From Actinomadura alba (GTDB taxonomy: Bacteria > Actinomycetota > Actinomycetes > Streptosporangiales > Streptosporangiaceae): a DNA stretch of 50,362 nucleotides. A program made the position numbers and the translations under genes. This document shows, piece after piece, positions 1-9,226 of this stretch. The stretch spans positions 1 to 50,362 of the forward strand of contig NZ_JABVEC010000048.1 of NCBI RefSeq assembly GCF_014323705.1, written 5' to 3'. How positions within the stretch are numbered: the first letter of the stretch is position 1; every line of letters begins with the position of its first letter. The notes beneath the pieces are model-generated. The model was not told where the DNA came from. It did no database searches and saw only the letters and a list, made by a program, of their open reading frames with translations.

Positions 1-18
1 TCATGCACTTGTTCGCGC
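1..18. repeat. partial copy of dispersed palindrome (one arm)
   Basis: The first 18 bases match one arm of the inverted repeat found at 292-351 and 44873-44925 (TCATGCAsTTGTTCGCG) with a single difference. The other arm would lie beyond the window. Read on the minus strand it contributes REQVHD to the broken amidohydrolase frame, the same frame in which the P450 copy reads REQLHD. Confidence 0.45.
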
Positions 19-275
19 ACCCCCGCGTCCCCCTCAAGGACCGGCGCACGCCGTACACCATCGTGATCACGCGGTCGTCCGCGTTCCGGCCGCCACCAGG
101 CGAACAGGTTGCCGTTGCGGTCCTGCTCGACCTCGAGGCCCCGCTGCCGCGCCTGGTCGACGAACCACGCGCGGCACTCCAGCTCCGCCGGCCGCCAGGC
201 GTACCGGTGATAGCCACCGGTCGCCGCGTCACGGCCGATCGGCAGCAGTGAGGCCCACATCTGCTCGAAACTCAT
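1..275 (-). pseudogene. allantoate amidohydrolase (M20 family), N-terminal fragment, probably broken
   Basis: The minus strand opens with ATG at 275 behind a GGAGAGG ribosome site. The first ~65 codons read like the N-terminus of actinobacterial allantoate amidohydrolase/N-carbamoyl amino acid hydrolase: MSFEQMW, then PIGRDAATGGYHRYAW, CRAWF and DRNGNLFAWW. Intact family members continue with a metal-binding GSHxD segment. Here that is absent: the frame runs into RPERGRPRDHD-type residues and then a stretch related to the dispersed palindrome (REQVHD). Another frame shows a short family-like NADDRVIT, suggesting a frameshift near position 75-85. Allantoate amidohydrolase genes commonly follow hutU in Streptomyces, so the position fits. 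No in-frame stop is seen before the window edge, so the true end is unknown. The family call rests on the N-terminus only; pseudogene status is inferred. Confidence 0.5.
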
Positions 276-291
276 CGAACCCCCCTCTCCA

Positions 292-341
292 GCCGTGATC
301 ATGCAATTGTTCGCCCCGCCATCACGCGAACAACTGCATGA

Positions 342-351
<10 letters not shown>
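292..351. repeat. long inverted repeat, copy 1 (TGATCATGCAGTTGTTCG family)
   Basis: Arms 294-314 and 326-346 are complementary with one mismatch, around an 11-nt loop; the pairing context extends to about 292-351. The right arm supplies the hutU stop codon (TGA at 344-342). The same arm sequence recurs at 7469-7526 and 44873-44925. It lies between hutU and the broken amidohydrolase. It may serve as a hairpin terminator, but there is no following T-tract and the repeated sequence is more than a terminator needs. Confidence 0.8.
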
Positions 352-2015
<1,664 letters not shown>

Positions 2016-2023
2016 GATCTCTC

Positions 2024-3589
2024 CTAGCTCAGGGGGCCGGTGACGGATTCGGCGGCGGCGACGAGCGAGCCGTCGCGTACGAGTTCGACGGCCGCCTCGA
2101 TCTCGGGCGCGAGGAAGCGGTCGGGGCCCGGCCCCGGCACCCGCGTGCGCAACGCGGACACCACCGCGCCGGTCGCGGGGCCGGGACGGAGCGGGGAGCG
2201 CATGTCCAGTGCGCGGGCCGAGGTGAGGATCTCGATCGCGACCACCCGGGTGAGGCCGTCGACGGAGCGGCGCAGCTTGCGTGCCGCGTTCCAGCCCATG
2301 GAGACGTGATCCTCCTGCATGGCCGAGCTGGGGATCGAGTCGACGCTGGCGGGCACGGCGAGCCGCTTGAGCTCGGAGACGATCGCGGCCTGGGTGTACT
2401 GCGCGATCATGTGCCCGGAGTCGACGCCGGGGTCGTCGGCGAGGAAGGCCGGCAGCCCGTGAGACCGGGCGACGTCGAGCATCCGGTCGGTGCGCCGCTC
2501 GGCCATCGACGCCACGTCGGCGATCGGGATGGCGAGGAAGTCGAGCACGTAGGCGACCGGGGCACCGTGGAAGTTGCCGTTGGACTCGACCCGGCCGTCC
2601 GGCAGCACGACCGGGTTGTCGATGGCGCTGGCGAGTTCGCGCGAGGCCACGAGCTCGGCATGGGACAGCGTGTCCCGCGCCGCGCCGTTGACCTGCGGCG
2701 CGCACCGCAGCGAGTACGCGTCCTGGACCCGGGTGCAGTCGGCGCCACGGTGCGAGGCCATGATCGGCGAGTCGGCGAGCAGGACCCGCAGGTTCGCGGC
2801 GGACGACGCCTGCCCGGGGTGCGGGCGCAGCTCCTGCAGGTCGGCGGCGAAGACCCGGTCCGTGCCGAGCTGTGCCTCGACGCTCATCGCGGCGGCCACG
2901 TCGGCGGTCGTGAGCAGCCGGTGCAGGTCGTGCATGGCGAGGACGAGCATGCCGAGCATGCCGTCGGTGCCGTTGATCAGGGCCAGCCCTTCCTTGGCGG
3001 CGAGCGTCAGGGGCTCGATGCCCGCCGACGCCATGGCCTCCGCCGCGGGCACGAGCGTGCCGTCCGCGTCGCGTACGTCCCCTTCGCCGATCAATGCGAG
3101 CGCGACGTGGGCGAGCGGCGCGAGATCGCCCGAGCAGCCCAGGCTGCCGTACTCGTGGACCACCGGCGTGATGCCCGCGTTCAGCAGCGCGGCCAGCGTG
3201 CGCGCCGTGTCGGGCCGGACGCCGGTGCGGCCGGACGCCAGCGTGCGGAGCCGCAGCAGCATCAGCGCCCGGACCACCTCGCGCTCGACCTCGGGGCCGT
3301 TGCCGGCGGCGTGCGAGCGTACGAGCGAGACCTGCAGCCGGGCCCGCAGCTCCTCGTGGATGTGCCGGGTCGCGAGGGCGCCGAAGCCGGTGGAGATCCC
3401 GTAGGCGGGCGTCGAGCGGGTGGCCAGCTCCTCGACGTGTGCACGGGACGCGGCGACGGCCTCGAGCGCCTCGTCGGTGAGGCGCACGGACGCGCCCTCC
3501 CTGGCCACGGCGACGACCTCGTCGAATGTCAGCGCCTTCGGCCCCACGGGGACGGTCGCGGCGGATGTGTCGGTCACGGCGCTCTCCAT
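2024..3589 (-). CDS. hutH: histidine ammonia-lyase
   Basis: HutH deaminates L-histidine to urocanate and is the first gene of this hut operon. Key residues are visible: the catalytic Tyr in PAYGISTGFG (about residue 63), the Ser-His pair in LVRSHAAGNG (92-93) typical of histidine-selective lyases, and the MIO precursor motif GSLGCSGDLAPLAH (about 149-162). The tripeptide is Cys-Ser-Gly instead of the textbook Ala-Ser-Gly, a variant I recall in actinobacterial HutH; the serine is kept, so cofactor formation is expected. QVNGAARD and SNGNFHGAP are also present. The start is ambiguous: ATG 3589 (MESAV), or GTG 3577 (VTDTS), which has GGAGAG four bases upstream. Longer in-frame starts at 3598 and 3616 look less likely. 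Divergent from the IclR gene; probably repressed by it through the palindrome at 3644-3661. Confidence 0.96.
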   Translation of the reverse strand: MESAVTDTSAATVPVGPKALTFDEVVAVAREGASVRLTDEALEAVAASRAHVEELATRSTPAYGISTGFGALATRHIHEELRARLQVSLVRSHAAGNGPEVEREVVRALMLLRLRTLASGRTGVRPDTARTLAALLNAGITPVVHEYGSLGCSGDLAPLAHVALALIGEGDVRDADGTLVPAAEAMASAGIEPLTLAAKEGLALINGTDGMLGMLVLAMHDLHRLLTTADVAAAMSVEAQLGTDRVFAADLQELRPHPGQASSAANLRVLLADSPIMASHRGADCTRVQDAYSLRCAPQVNGAARDTLSHAELVASRELASAIDNPVVLPDGRVESNGNFHGAPVAYVLDFLAIPIADVASMAERRTDRMLDVARSHGLPAFLADDPGVDSGHMIAQYTQAAIVSELKRLAVPASVDSIPSSAMQEDHVSMGWNAARKLRRSVDGLTRVVAIEILTSARALDMRSPLRPGPATGAVVSALRTRVPGPGPDRFLAPEIEAAVELVRDGSLVAAAESVTGPLS

Positions 3590-3643
3590 ACCCCTCATTG
3601 GAGCGGAGCACGGCACCTCGTGGACCCGCGGAAACCCAAGTTG

Positions 3644-3661
3644 TGTCTCGAATACGAGACA
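3644..3661. promoter_or_regulatory. candidate IclR operator, hutH/iclR intergenic
   Basis: A perfect palindrome TGTCTCG-AATA-CGAGACA lies midway in the 152-nt gap between the divergent hutH and IclR starts. Size and A/T centre suit an IclR-family dimer site. Control of both genes by the neighbouring regulator is inferred from position. Confidence 0.6.
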
Positions 3662-3741
3662 ATGCGCTCTCCCAGGCGCGACAATGGCGGTATGCAGCAG
3701 AGAGCCGCCGGGCGCCGCGCGAGAGCCGGGGGCGGGCGGCC

Positions 3742-4518
3742 GTGAGCCAGGTTCCAGCCGCGAAGCGCACCCTCGCCGTGCTCCGCCTGGTCGCCTCGGC
3801 GGCCGAACCGCTGACCGCCGCCGGCATCGCGCGCTCGCTCGGGCTGCCGCGGTCGAGCACCTACCACCTGCTCAGCGCCATGGCCGAGGAGGGATTCGTC
3901 ACCTATCTGCCCGAGGCGCGCAGGTGGGGCCTGGGCGTGGCGGCCTTCGAGATCGGGTCGGCCTATCTGCGCCAGGGGCCGCTGGAACGGCTGGCCCGGC
4001 CGCTCCTGCACCGGCTCGTCGACCGGACCGGCGAGATCGTCCAGCTCGGCGTGCTGCACGGTGCCGAGACCCTCTACCTGCTGAAGGAGCAGCCGCGAGA
4101 GCACGCGACGCTCGTGACCGACGTGGGCGTCCGGCTGCCGGCCCAGCTGACCGCGAGCGGCCGGGCGATGCTCGCCCACCTGCCCCCCGCCCAGATCCGC
4201 GCGCTGTTCCCGGGCCCGCTGGTGGACCGCACCGGGCATGGGCCGCGGTCGCTGCGGGAGCTGCGACGGGTGCTCGCCGACGAGGCGCGGAGCGGCTGGT
4301 CGGCCGAGGACGGCCATGTCACCGAGGGGTTCGCCAGCATCGCCGCCTGCTCGTTCGACCATGTCGGGCATCCGGCCGCGGCGATCACCGTGACGTTCCG
4401 CCGGGATACCCGGCCCGAGGAGACCTGGCCCCGGCTGGCGGATCAGGTCCGCGCGTCGGCGGCCGAGCTGACCAGGCGCCTCGGCGGTGGTCACGTCACG
4501 CGGCCCGGCCCGGCCTGA
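3742..4518 (+). CDS. IclR-family transcriptional regulator (probable hut regulator)
   Basis: The protein (about 258 residues from GTG 3742, VSQVPAAKRTLAVL) has the IclR layout. An N-terminal winged helix-turn-helix covers roughly 8-65 (TAAGIARSLGLPRSSTYHLLSAM). The effector domain follows, with VQLGVLHGAETLYLL, VRLPAQLTASGRAMLAHLP and the C-terminal CSFDHVGHPAAAITVTF. Earlier in-frame starts add a basic, low-complexity leader that does not look like the family, so they were rejected. It is divergent from hutH with a palindrome between them; repression relieved by urocanate or histidine would be the expected logic, but the ligand cannot be read from sequence. The 78-nt gap to the convergent GntR-TetR gene holds a twice-repeated GGCGGGCCGACCC and nothing recognisable. 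Confidence 0.9.
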   Translation: MSQVPAAKRTLAVLRLVASAAEPLTAAGIARSLGLPRSSTYHLLSAMAEEGFVTYLPEARRWGLGVAAFEIGSAYLRQGPLERLARPLLHRLVDRTGEIVQLGVLHGAETLYLLKEQPREHATLVTDVGVRLPAQLTASGRAMLAHLPPAQIRALFPGPLVDRTGHGPRSLRELRRVLADEARSGWSAEDGHVTEGFASIAACSFDHVGHPAAAITVTFRRDTRPEETWPRLADQVRASAAELTRRLGGGHVTRPGPA

Positions 4519-4596
4519 CCCCGGGCACGGCCGGCTGACACCGCGCACGGCGGGCCGACCCCGACCCGGCGGGCCGACCCCCCCAGCTCGCCCGCG

Positions 4597-5532
4597 TCAC
4601 GGCGCCCGGCCGTCGATCAGCGCGGCCACTCCGTCCAGAATCCGCCGCAGGCCGAACTCGAAGAGCGTGTCGAGGTCCATGGACTGCGGGGGCACCGCGG
4701 CGAGCAACGGAAAGGCGTTCGAGCCCGCGACCGCCGCCACCGGCGAGTCAGCGGATTCCAGCCATTGCTCGTCGGTGACGCCGGTGTCGGCCCGCGCGTC
4801 GACCTCGGCCGCCAGACCTGCCGCGGTCCCCCGTACGAACCCCGCGATCGTGACCGCCACATGCAGCATGGTCACCGGATCGAGGCCGAGCCCGTCGATC
4901 GCCCGCATGGTCCACTCGGTGTGGGCCATCGCGTTCGGCGCCGGCACCGGCCGGGTCAGCGAGATCGCCCGCGCCGCCCACGGATGCCGGTGATAGAGCT
5001 CCCACTGCCGTCGGGCGGCGAGTTCGAGCCGGGCCCGCCAGCCTCGCGGCATGGGATCGGGCAGCTCGACCTCGCCGAACGCGGCATCGGTGATCAGCAG
5101 GACGAGTTCGTTCTTGCCGGCGACGTGACGGTAGAGGGACATGGCGGCGACCCCGAGCTCGGCCGCGACCCGGCGCATGGACAGGGCCCCGAGTCCCTCG
5201 GCGTCGGCGATCTCCATTGCGGTCCGCACGATCCGCTCCCGGGTGAGGGCCCCCTGCTGGACGCGGTTCTCGCGGTGCTGCGCGGCGGCACGCCTGATCG
5301 GCGCCGACTCGGGCTCGGGCGCCGCCACCACGGTGCCGACGCCGGGCACCGGTCGCACCAGCCCCTCGGCGCGCAGGGCGGTCAGGACCTTCGTCGCGGT
5401 CGCCATCGCGACTCCCCATTCCCGGGTGATCTGCCGGGTCGAAGGCACCCGGTCGCCCGGGGCGAGCTCGCCCTGGGCGATGCGACGCCGGATCTCGGCC
5501 ACGATCTCGATCGAGGGTGGGGATCCGCTCAT
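4597..5532 (-). CDS. GntR-TetR double-headed transcriptional regulator
   Basis: A 311-residue protein with two DNA-binding domains. Residues ~7-75 form a GntR winged helix (IVAEIRRRIAQGELAPGDRVPSTRQI, then GVAMATATKVL and LVRPVPGVGTVV). Residues ~95-150 form a TetR helix-turn-helix (ALTRERIVRTAMEIADAEG, then MRRVAAELGVAAMSLYRHVAGKNEL). The remainder is a TetR C-terminal ligand/dimer domain (WRARLELAARRQWELYHRHPW). Such fusions are known in actinomycetes. It is divergent from the carboxylesterase gene; two TGCACTAGTGCA-type palindromes near its own start suggest autoregulation and control of the neighbour (inference). The ATG at 5532 is preceded by GAGAGGAAAG. Confidence 0.9.
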   Translation of the reverse strand: MSGSPPSIEIVAEIRRRIAQGELAPGDRVPSTRQITREWGVAMATATKVLTALRAEGLVRPVPGVGTVVAAPEPESAPIRRAAAQHRENRVQQGALTRERIVRTAMEIADAEGLGALSMRRVAAELGVAAMSLYRHVAGKNELVLLITDAAFGEVELPDPMPRGWRARLELAARRQWELYHRHPWAARAISLTRPVPAPNAMAHTEWTMRAIDGLGLDPVTMLHVAVTIAGFVRGTAAGLAAEVDARADTGVTDEQWLESADSPVAAVAGSNAFPLLAAVPPQSMDLDTLFEFGLRRILDGVAALIDGRAP

Positions 5533-5559
5533 GGTCTTTCCTCTCGACAGCCGATCGGC

Positions 5560-5569
5560 GCACTAGTGC
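5560..5569. promoter_or_regulatory. operator-like palindrome 1 (GCACTAGTGC)
   Basis: A perfect 10-bp palindrome GCACTAGTGC 28 bp upstream of the GntR-TetR start. It shares its core with the 12-bp palindrome at 5656-5667. Probable binding site of the divergently encoded fusion regulator. Confidence 0.6.
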
Positions 5570-5655
5570 ACTGGCCGCTCCGACGATAGCGGGTGACGCC
5601 ATGGCGTCGGACGTGCCCGCCGACGTCGACCAGAGCAGGCGAGCCCAGTCGGCAG

Positions 5656-5667
5656 TGCACTAGTGCA
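5656..5667. promoter_or_regulatory. operator-like palindrome 2 (TGCACTAGTGCA)
   Basis: A perfect 12-bp palindrome about 100 bp upstream of the carboxylesterase start. A partial AGTGCACT lies at about 5711-5718. The centres of the two full sites are about 97 bp apart, so looping or separate control of the two promoters is possible. Confidence 0.6.
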
Positions 5668-5765
5668 TACCTCTCGCATCTCATCTGTTGTCCCTGGCGA
5701 TTGCGGTGATAGTGCACTCGCGCTTACTCTGTACGCACACTTGCGGCGGACAGAAGGGTCTCATC

Positions 5766-7442
5766 ATGAAACCGATAGACGGGCCGCCCCGGCGTGCCCT
5801 TCGCACGCGTTGGATGGCGGCCGGGTCGGTCGCGGTCGTGACCGCCCTCGTGGCGACCGGTGTGCTGAGCGCGCGTGCCGACACCGGCACCGGGCCGGCC
5901 GCCGGTGGCGCGGCGCGGGACCCGGCGATCGTGCGGACCGGCGATGGTCCGGTACGCGGCACCGTCAAGGCCGATCACCGGTCGTTCCAGCGGATCCCGT
6001 ACGCGGCACCGCCGGTGGGCGAGCTGCGGTGGCGTTCGCCTCGGCCGGCGGCGAGCTGGACCGCCCCGCGCGACGCGACCCGGCCGGGTGCGGGGTGCGC
6101 CCAGCTCGCCGGCCTGCCGATGGACGCACCCAGCGAGTCCGAGGACTGCCTGTATCTCAACGTCACCACGCCACGTGACATCCAGGGCAAGAGGCTGCCG
6201 GTGATGGTCTGGCTGCACGGCGGCCACTTCCTGTTCGGCCAGGGCGATACCTATGGCGGCGCGTCGCTGGCCGCCCGCGGTGACGTCATCGTCGTGACGA
6301 TGAACTACCGGCTCGGCGCGCTCGGTTTCCTGGCGCATCCGGCTTTGGACGGGCCGACCCCGGGTGCATCGGGCAACTTCGGCCTGGAGGATCAGCAGGC
6401 CGCGTTGCGCTGGGTAGGCCGGAACGCGGCCGCGTTCGGGGGCGATCCCGGCAATGTCACCCTGTTCGGCCAGTCGGCCGGTGCCACCAGTGTCTGCGCC
6501 CACCTCGCCGCGCCGTCCAGCGCCGGCCTCTTCCACCGGGTCATCACGCAGAGCAACTCGTGCACCGCGCCCGTCCAGGACCGGCGCACGGCGGAGGCGC
6601 AGGGCAGGTCGCTGGCGGCCGAGCTGAACTGCGGCGGGACCGTTCGTACCGCGGCATGTCTACGGGCCAGGCCGGTCGCCAAGGTGCTGAAGGCCGTCGG
6701 TTACCCCGGATCCGGCTACGACCCCGGCCCGGTCGCGGGCGGGCCCGTACTGCCCGTGGACCCGGCACGGGCGCTGGCCACCGGCCGGTTCGCCAAGGTA
6801 CCGGTGATGAACGGCACCACCCACGACGAGTACCGCGGGCAGCTGTGGGGCATGGAGCGGGCCGGTATGAACTGCCCGGGCGGGACTCCCCGCCCCAAGC
6901 CGTGCCCGCTCACCGCGAAGCAGTACGCCGAGCAGCTCGAGGCCACCTTCGGCGACAAAGCCGCCGCGGTGCGCGAGAAATATCCCCTCGCCGGCTTCGG
7001 CTCTCCGAGTGAGGCGCTGGCCGCTGCCATGACCGACCACTCGTACGCGCGTCCCGCGCTGGACGCGGACAGGCTGTTCGCCCGGCAGGTGCCGACCTAC
7101 GCCTATGAGTTCGCCGACCGGCAGGCGCCCTTCTTCGCCGGGATCCCGAGGACCACCTTCCCCGCGGGGGCCTACCACCTCGCCGAACTCCCGTACCTCT
7201 TCGCCGTCGGATACGCCGACCCGCTCAGCGCCGACCAGCGAGGGCTGTCCGACCAGATGCTCCGCTACTGGGCGCGGTTCGCCCACCGTGGGGACCCGAA
7301 CGACGCGGCCGCCCCGCGCTGGCCGCGCTTCCAGGCGTCGGACCGGTACGTCCAGTCGCTGGCCCCGGGGCACGGCGGGATCGGGCCGGCCGACTTCGCC
7401 AAGGATCACCACTACGAGTTCTGGCACTCCCTCGGCCGGTGA
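5766..7442 (+). CDS. secreted type-B carboxylesterase
   Basis: A ~558-residue alpha/beta-hydrolase of the carboxylesterase type-B family, expected to hydrolyse esters outside the cell. The N-terminus is a signal peptide: MKPIDGPPRRALRTRW, then the hydrophobic AAGSVAVVTALVATGVL and a probable cut near ARA. Family signatures are FQRIPYAAPPVGELRW, EDCLYLNV, the oxyanion-hole HGGHF, and the nucleophile elbow FGQSAGATS. The acid is probably in NGTTHDEYRG and the histidine in AGAYHLAELPYLF. ATG 5766 is preceded by AGAAGGG; the earlier in-frame start at 5688 lies in the operator region and was rejected. Two TGCACTAGTGCA-type palindromes upstream link it to the GntR-TetR regulator. The natural substrate is unknown. 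Confidence 0.92.
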   Translation: MKPIDGPPRRALRTRWMAAGSVAVVTALVATGVLSARADTGTGPAAGGAARDPAIVRTGDGPVRGTVKADHRSFQRIPYAAPPVGELRWRSPRPAASWTAPRDATRPGAGCAQLAGLPMDAPSESEDCLYLNVTTPRDIQGKRLPVMVWLHGGHFLFGQGDTYGGASLAARGDVIVVTMNYRLGALGFLAHPALDGPTPGASGNFGLEDQQAALRWVGRNAAAFGGDPGNVTLFGQSAGATSVCAHLAAPSSAGLFHRVITQSNSCTAPVQDRRTAEAQGRSLAAELNCGGTVRTAACLRARPVAKVLKAVGYPGSGYDPGPVAGGPVLPVDPARALATGRFAKVPVMNGTTHDEYRGQLWGMERAGMNCPGGTPRPKPCPLTAKQYAEQLEATFGDKAAAVREKYPLAGFGSPSEALAAAMTDHSYARPALDADRLFARQVPTYAYEFADRQAPFFAGIPRTTFPAGAYHLAELPYLFAVGYADPLSADQRGLSDQMLRYWARFAHRGDPNDAAAPRWPRFQASDRYVQSLAPGHGGIGPADFAKDHHYEFWHSLGR

Positions 7443-7468
7443 CCGGTCCTGACGACCACCACCGGAAA

Positions 7469-7526
7469 GCGAACAACCGCATGATCACGGTGGAGAAGTC
7501 CCTGCCGTGGTCATGCGGTTGTTCGC
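7469..7526. repeat. long inverted repeat, copy 2
   Basis: Arms 7469-7490 and 7505-7526 are complementary with one mismatch, around a 14-nt loop. The arm reads GCGAACAACCGCATGATCAC and belongs to the family at 292-351 and 44873-44925 (CCGC in place of CTGC, changed on both arms, so pairing is kept). It sits between the convergent carboxylesterase and ABC importer genes, where a two-way terminator would be useful. Confidence 0.8.
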
Positions 7527-7538
7527 GGTGCGCGGGGG

Positions 7539-8471
7539 TCAGCCGCCGAGGCCGGCCTTCTGCAGCCACTCCTTGGCGACCGCGTCGGCGTCCTCCTTGT
7601 CGGTGGACATCTTGTTGTTCATGTCCAGCAGGTCCTGCGTAGTGAGCTTCGCCGAGACCGCGTTGAGCGTGGTCTTGATCGTGTCATTGACCTTGGACGT
7701 GTTGACCAACGGGACGACGTTCTGCGCGCTGAACAGGTTCTTGGGGTCCTGCAGCGTGACGAAGCCGTTCTTGCTGATCGCCGGGTCGGTCGTGAAGAGG
7801 TCGGCGGCGTCGACGTCACCCTTCTTGAGGGCGCTGACGCTCACCGGACCGGCCACGTCGAGGGACTTGAACGACTTGAACTCCACGCCGTAGACGCTCT
7901 TGAGACCGAGCACGCCCTGGTGCCGGGTCTTGAACTCCGGCGGCCCGCCGATGACGAGGTCCTTGGCGACGGGCTTGAGGTCCTCGATGGTGGTCAGCTT
8001 GTGCTTGTCGGCGGTGGCCTTGGAGACGGTGACGGAGTCCTTGTCCTCCGCCGCCGCCGGGGTGAGCAGTTCGAGACCGGACGGCAGCTTCTGCTTGAGC
8101 TCGGCGTCGACCTGGTCGGTCGTGGTGGCCTTGCTCTCCTTGTCGATGTACGCGAGCAGCGCGCCGTTGTACTCGGGGAGGATGCTCAGCTCGCCGCTCT
8201 GGATCGACTTGTAGATCACTTCGCGGGCGCCGATGTTGAGCTTCTTCTGCACCGTGACGCCCTTGGCCTCGAGGGCCTGCGCGTAGATCTCACCGAGCAG
8301 GACGTTCTCGGGGAAGTTCGCCGAGCCGACGACGACGCTGCCGCCCCCACCCGCGCCGCTCTGGGTGGGACCGGCCAGCGGGTCGTCGGAGCCCGAGTCA
8401 CCGCCGCCGCAGGCCGTCAACGCCACCAGCGCGGAGGTCGCCACGGCGGCCAGTCGGATCATTGCCTTCAT
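7539..8471 (-). CDS. betaine/osmoprotectant-type ABC importer, substrate-binding lipoprotein
   Basis: A 310-residue solute-binding lipoprotein of the OpuAC/ProX (OpuCC-like) family. The N-terminus has a signal peptide and lipobox LTAC with Cys at residue 21, followed by a Gly/Ser linker. The mature domain opens VVVGSANFPENVLLGEIYAQALEAKG and has the family's PEYNGALLAYI (PEYTG in many relatives). Family members bind quaternary amines such as glycine betaine, choline, carnitine or ergothioneine through an aromatic box; the ligand here cannot be read from sequence. It is the last gene of a four-gene operon (ATPase, permease, permease, binding protein), 77 nt after the second permease. The divergent gene is a histidine-ammonia-lyase homologue, which hints at a histidine-derived betaine (inference). 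Confidence 0.93.
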   Translation of the reverse strand: MKAMIRLAAVATSALVALTACGGGDSGSDDPLAGPTQSGAGGGGSVVVGSANFPENVLLGEIYAQALEAKGVTVQKKLNIGAREVIYKSIQSGELSILPEYNGALLAYIDKESKATTTDQVDAELKQKLPSGLELLTPAAAEDKDSVTVSKATADKHKLTTIEDLKPVAKDLVIGGPPEFKTRHQGVLGLKSVYGVEFKSFKSLDVAGPVSVSALKKGDVDAADLFTTDPAISKNGFVTLQDPKNLFSAQNVVPLVNTSKVNDTIKTTLNAVSAKLTTQDLLDMNNKMSTDKEDADAVAKEWLQKAGLGG

Positions 8472-8548
8472 TGTGAAATTTCCTCTCGGGGGAAATCAGT
8501 ACAGCTTTGGGACACATCGGTCTGGGCGAGGTCCGCCCGAACTCCTCG

Positions 8549-9226
8549 CTAGGCCACTCTCCCGCTCTGGCGAACTCCCGCGGGCACCAGCAGCCGGCGG
8601 AGCGCGAGGAAGATCCCCGCAACGATGACGGCCAGCAGCACGACGAGGACCGAGCCGCCGACGACGGCCTTGTAGTCCTGCCGCTGGAAGCCGTCGAAGA
8701 TGTAGCGCCCGAGGCCGCCCAGGCTCACGTACGCCGCCACGGTCGCCGTCGCGACGATCTGGATCGCCGCGGTGCGCAGGCCGAGCAGGATGAGCGGCAT
8801 GGCCGCCGGGATCTCGACCTTGAACAGCACCTCGGGGCCGGTCATGCCCATGCCGCGCGCGGCGTCCTTGATATCGGCGTCGACGTTGCGGATGCCCTCG
8901 TAGGTGTTCACCAGCACCGGCGGTACGGCCAGCGCGATGAGCGCGGTGAGCACCGGGCCGAGGCCCACGCCGTAGATGAGCACGACGAGGATCACGATGC
9001 CCAGAGTCGGCAGCGCACGCGCGAAGTTGGCCAGGCTGGCGGCGACGAAGCCGCCCCGCCCGGTGTGCCCGGTCAGCAGGCCGAGCGGCAGCCCGATCGC
9101 CGCTGCGATCAGCAGCGACAGACCGGAGTACCACACGTGTTCGAGGAGCCGGGTGGGGATGCCGTCGGTGCCCTGCCAGTTGGCCGAGTCGCTGAACCAC
9201 TCCCAGAACAGTCCCAGGATGTTCAT
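8549..9226 (-). CDS. betaine-type ABC importer, permease 2
   Basis: A ~225-residue inner-membrane permease of the OpuCB/OpuCD (BPD_transp_1) family with about five to six membrane helices, including SLLIAAAIGLPLGLLTG, GIVILVVLIYGVGLGPV and SVLVVLLAVIVAGIFLAL. The cytoplasmic EAA-like loop that contacts the ATPase is around NVDADIKDAARGMGMTGPE and VEIPAAMPLILLG. The start MNILGLFWEWF at ATG 9226 overlaps the preceding stop by four bases (ATGA), so translation is coupled; an earlier start at 9253 would run into the upstream permease and was rejected. Confidence 0.92.
   Translation of the reverse strand: MNILGLFWEWFSDSANWQGTDGIPTRLLEHVWYSGLSLLIAAAIGLPLGLLTGHTGRGGFVAASLANFARALPTLGIVILVVLIYGVGLGPVLTALIALAVPPVLVNTYEGIRNVDADIKDAARGMGMTGPEVLFKVEIPAAMPLILLGLRTAAIQIVATATVAAYVSLGGLGRYIFDGFQRQDYKAVVGGSVLVVLLAVIVAGIFLALRRLLVPAGVRQSGRVA

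Noticed and set aside
4519..4596. Direct repeat GGCGGGCCGACCC at the iclR/GntR-TetR junction
   Set aside because: Two short GC-rich copies between convergent genes; likely low-complexity spacer rather than an element.
8472..8548. Possible riboswitch between permease 2 and the binding protein
   Set aside because: Only 77 nt, no recognisable conserved core or strong stem; probably an ordinary spacer with a ribosome site.
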